Below, in pieces: positions 7,636 through 9,487 of a stretch of 9,487 nt of DNA (position 1 is the first letter of the stretch; the number at the start of each line of letters is the position of its first letter). The stretch comes from Candidatus Falkowiibacteriota bacterium (GTDB lineage: Bacteria > Patescibacteriota > Patescibacteriia > Patescibacteriales > UBA12465): contig CAIZYV010000027.1 of assembly GCA_903937325.1 (NCBI GenBank), positions 1-9,487 of the forward strand, written 5' to 3'. The notes beneath the pieces are model-generated. The model saw only the letters and a program-made list of their open reading frames with translations, was not told where the DNA came from and made no database searches. Both the position numbers and the translations under genes were made by a program.

Positions 7636-7642
7636 TGGAGGT
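7636..7642 (+). promoter_or_regulatory. Shine-Dalgarno site deciding the start at 7647
   Basis: TGGAGGT sits 5 bases before ATG 7647, the same spacing as in the preceding gene. It overlaps the alternative ATG at 7635, making that start unlikely. Confidence 0.8.
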
Positions 7643-7646
7643 CGCT

Positions 7647-7832
7647 ATGCCACAATTTTCTATGAGCTATATTATAATCTCGCTCTTGTGCGGATATATA
7701 TGCTATTCCTTTGCGAAGGACAAAAACATGAAAAACCCTTATTTGGCTTTCGCTGTCGGCTTCGTCGGCAGCTTCTTGGCAGTCATTATATTTGCTGCCA
7801 TCCAAAAGAAGGTTGCAAAAAAGGGGCCATAA
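7647..7832 (+). CDS. Small two-segment membrane protein
   Basis: A 61-residue protein of unknown function with two hydrophobic segments (about 7-21, SYIIISLLCGYICYS, and 32-52, YLAFAVGFVGSFLAVIIFAAI). They are joined by a basic turn (KDKNMKN), and the protein ends in a Lys-rich tail (KKVAKKGP). The positive charge on both the turn and the tail leaves topology ambiguous. An in-frame ATG at 7635 would add four residues, but it overlaps the Shine-Dalgarno site TGGAGGT (7636-7642). The ATG at 7647, 5 bases after GGAGG, is therefore the likely start. It lies 23 bases after the repeat membrane protein and is followed by a terminator, so the pair probably makes one transcript and may act together. 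Too short and generic to assign a family. Confidence 0.75.
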   Translation: MPQFSMSYIIISLLCGYICYSFAKDKNMKNPYLAFAVGFVGSFLAVIIFAAIQKKVAKKGP

Positions 7833-7852
7833 AACCCCTAATCACATATTCT

Positions 7853-7882
7853 AAAGGCCTGATCAATGATCAGGCTTTTTTT
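7853..7882 (+). terminator. Rho-independent terminator after the membrane protein bicistron
   Basis: GCCTGAT (7857-7863) pairs with ATCAGGC (7869-7875) around a 5-base loop. Seven T residues follow at 7876-7882. It lies 20 bases after the stop of the 61-residue gene and separates that transcript from the sugar transferase gene. Confidence 0.88.
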
Positions 7883-7892
7883 CATGGAAAAA

Positions 7893-7921
7893 TTGCTTTT
7901 CAGGCGCCTTATTGCTATGAT
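7893..7921 (+). promoter_or_regulatory. Extended -10 promoter for the sugar transferase gene
   Basis: TTGCTT (7893-7898), a 17-base spacer, and TATGAT (7916-7921) preceded by TGC (7913-7915). The -35 is weak, but the extended -10 is good and sits directly behind the terminator. The start would fall near 7928, only about 8 bases before ATG 7936. The spacer contains an 8-base palindrome AGGCGCCT (7902-7909). Confidence 0.6.
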
Positions 7922-7935
7922 TTAGACATAAATCT

Positions 7936-9273
7936 ATGCCACATCGGTTCAAAAAAATCATCTTTCTTGGCGGGGATATCGGCGTTTTGCACTTAGCTTT
8001 AGCTCTAACCCTCTTTATCCGCTACCGCTTAATAGACGGGGTGCGCGATCTCAGCCCTTTTTGGCGCGGACATTGGCCTTATTTTATTGGCGTCTTTTTG
8101 ATTTTCCTCCTTGTTTTTTATATCAACAGTCTCTACAGCCTCAGACAAATGGTAAAGACCCGGGCTTTTATTCGCCGCAGTGTAAATAGTGTCATTGCGG
8201 CCACCCTAATTGCCATGATTTATTTCTATATTAATCCACGAGTCGATATTGCACCAAAAACTAATCTCGTTATTTTCGCTGCCATCGCTTTGATTGGCTT
8301 TATCATTTGGCGCCGCCTCGCTTATCGCCTAATAAATAAGCGTTCCTGGCAAAATAATATTGCCATTATTGGCGATGGCGAGCAGGCACAAACACTAGCT
8401 GAAGATCTAAAAAAAAGGCCGGAACTGGGCTACTGTGCCGCTTTGCTCGTCCGCAATCTGGAAGAATTAAAGGCTCTAGAAGAAGATATCCGTCAAAAAA
8501 ATATCCGGACTATTATTTTAATAGACGACCTAGACGCTGCGGCTATTTTACATCAAGCTCTTTTTACTCTTCTGCGCCACAAAGTAAATTTTATTTCTTA
8601 CTCCGATTTTTACGAACAAATTAATGAAAGCATCCCGATTGAGAATATCCAGCAAAACTGGTTTTTAGAAAATCTGCAAGAGGCAGAAAAAAATTATTTT
8701 GATTTTTTTAAAAAATGCGGCGATTTCTTCGGAGCGGCCTGTCTGCTAATCATTTCCCTGCCCGCCTGGCCGTTTATTGCTTTTATTATTAAACTCGACA
8801 GTCGCGGATCAGTTATATTTATTCAGGATCGAGTCGGTCAGAATGGAGAACTTTTCCGTCTCTATAAATTCCGCACCATGCGAGGCGGCGATGACCCGGC
8901 GAAAACAGCTTCCGAAAATGAAAAAAGAATAACTGCTATCGGACGATGGCTACGCGCCTCAAGACTAGATGAAATACCACAACTACTTAATATTCTTAAA
9001 GGAGAAATGAGTTTTATTGGACCACGCCCAGAAAAACCAGAATTATCCGCCGAACTAAGAAAACAAGTGCCTTTCTACGATACTAGACTCCTAATCAAAC
9101 CAGGCCTAAGCGGCTGGGATCAGGTATCCGGCGAGTACCATTCTTCCACGCCTGATGACACTTGGAAGAAATTACAACACGATCTATATTATATCAAGCA
9201 TAGATCCCTTTATCTTGATTTCGTCATTATCTTAAAAACTATTGCTACAATATTAGCACGAGAGGGGAGATAA
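7936..9273 (+). CDS. Polyprenyl-phosphate glycosyl-1-phosphate transferase (WcaJ/ExoY-type sugar transferase)
   Basis: A 445-residue initiating enzyme for surface glycan synthesis. Members move a sugar-1-phosphate from a nucleotide sugar to undecaprenyl phosphate at the inner face of the membrane. Four N-terminal membrane segments lie at about 10-30, 48-65, 84-100 and 110-126. A Rossmann-like domain starts with IAIIGDGEQAQTLAEDL (142-158) and runs to about 230. The catalytic bacterial sugar transferase domain fills 255-445. It has a membrane hairpin (262-285), KFRTM (311-315), the Asp-Glu pair in RLDEIPQL (343-350), GEMSFIGPRPE (356-366) and KPGLSGWDQVSG (388-399). Length and domain order match the full-length polyisoprenyl-phosphate hexose-1-phosphate transferase class. 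The sugar cannot be read from sequence. No Shine-Dalgarno site precedes ATG 7936, and an in-frame stop at 7918-7920 rules out a longer protein. The next gene looks like a glycosyltransferase, supporting a glycan locus. Confidence 0.95.
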   Translation: MPHRFKKIIFLGGDIGVLHLALALTLFIRYRLIDGVRDLSPFWRGHWPYFIGVFLIFLLVFYINSLYSLRQMVKTRAFIRRSVNSVIAATLIAMIYFYINPRVDIAPKTNLVIFAAIALIGFIIWRRLAYRLINKRSWQNNIAIIGDGEQAQTLAEDLKKRPELGYCAALLVRNLEELKALEEDIRQKNIRTIILIDDLDAAAILHQALFTLLRHKVNFISYSDFYEQINESIPIENIQQNWFLENLQEAEKNYFDFFKKCGDFFGAACLLIISLPAWPFIAFIIKLDSRGSVIFIQDRVGQNGELFRLYKFRTMRGGDDPAKTASENEKRITAIGRWLRASRLDEIPQLLNILKGEMSFIGPRPEKPELSAELRKQVPFYDTRLLIKPGLSGWDQVSGEYHSSTPDDTWKKLQHDLYYIKHRSLYLDFVIILKTIATILAREGR

Positions 9274-9300
9274 ATTTGGGTAAATCAATAAATTTTTAAT

Positions 9301-9487
9301 ATGAATAATGAATCAAGCGCAGAGGATATCATTTTATTTGTTTCACACCAAAAAAAGAAATGTGGTGTCTATGAATTTGGTAAAAATATAGCAGAAGCGA
9401 TAGTAAAATCAAAAAAATATAAATTTATATATATTGAATGCTCATCGCTGGACGATATATATAATGGTATTAAAACATATAATCCCA
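9301..9487 (+). CDS. Probable glycosyltransferase, N-terminal fragment
   Basis: An open frame starts at ATG 9301 and runs off the right edge after 62 codons. The visible part begins with a short polar stretch, then IILFVSHQKKKCGVYEFGKNIAEAI, a strand followed by a 'CGVxxFGxxIxEA' helix, then KFIYIECSSLDDIYNGI. This resembles the N-terminal half of GT-B fold glycosyltransferases (family 4 style), where a strand-Gly-loop-helix comes first. The fragment is too short for a firm family call. It follows the sugar transferase by 27 bases in the same direction, which favours a glycan-assembly role. GC content is only about 27% (50 of 187 bases), far below its neighbour. No Shine-Dalgarno site is seen ahead of the ATG. 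Confidence 0.65.
   Translation, partial: MNNESSAEDIILFVSHQKKKCGVYEFGKNIAEAIVKSKKYKFIYIECSSLDDIYNGIKTYNP

Noticed and set aside
7823..7838. GGGG/CCCC hairpin over the stop codon of the 61-residue gene
   Set aside because: It has a four-base stem with an 8-base loop and no T tract. The real terminator follows at 7853-7882.
7505..7996. A 163-codon plus-strand open frame bridging three genes
   Set aside because: It crosses the end of one gene, the whole small membrane gene, a terminator and a promoter in a different frame. The product has no protein-like pattern.
1..9487. UGA read as glycine, as in some candidate phyla
   Set aside because: The genes are complete without in-frame TGA, all complete genes end in TAA, and family motifs are intact under the standard code.

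Overview
The window looks like a chromosomal piece from a candidate phyla radiation (Patescibacteria) bacterium. The evidence is the style of its surface proteins: Asp-box propeller lipoprotein, ~50-residue 'WYVNPKD...RYYLG' modules flanking acidic calcium-binding repeats, and a secreted protein with a 'YYLN...RKAYLNEA' N-terminal module followed by beta-sandwich repeats. These are types I associate with that group. The DNA is moderately AT-rich, every complete gene ends in TAA, and the standard code fits. The exact lineage cannot be named from the sequence.

The left two thirds is a minus-strand cluster. Read in transcription order it holds: (1) a 449-residue secreted protein (6312-4963) with a consensus promoter and a strong hairpin terminator; (2) a new promoter directly behind that terminator, driving a three-gene operon. 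The operon encodes a 925-residue secreted repeat protein (4856-2079), the clamp-loader subunit delta prime (2074-1079), and an Asp-box beta-propeller lipoprotein (1074 to beyond the left edge). Both junctions inside this operon are only 4 bases.

A 141-base divergent control region (6313-6453) separates this from the plus-strand genes. First comes an apparent bicistron: a 389-residue membrane protein with two 50-residue tandem repeats (6454-7623) and a 61-residue membrane protein (7647-7832). Both have near-perfect Shine-Dalgarno sites at identical spacing, and the pair ends in a hairpin terminator. Next comes a polyprenyl-phosphate glycosyl-1-phosphate transferase (7936-9273) with a promoter so close that its mRNA would be almost leaderless. 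The start of a probable glycosyltransferase (9301 to beyond the right edge) follows, at about 27% GC against roughly 43-50% in sampled stretches of the preceding gene. This looks like the start of a cell-surface glycan locus.

Taken together, nearly everything here except delta prime concerns the cell envelope: secreted adhesin-like or S-layer-like proteins, a lipoprotein, membrane proteins of unknown role, and glycan assembly. No RNA genes, CRISPR arrays, insertion sequences or attachment sites were seen, and no gene-free stretch exceeds 300 bases.
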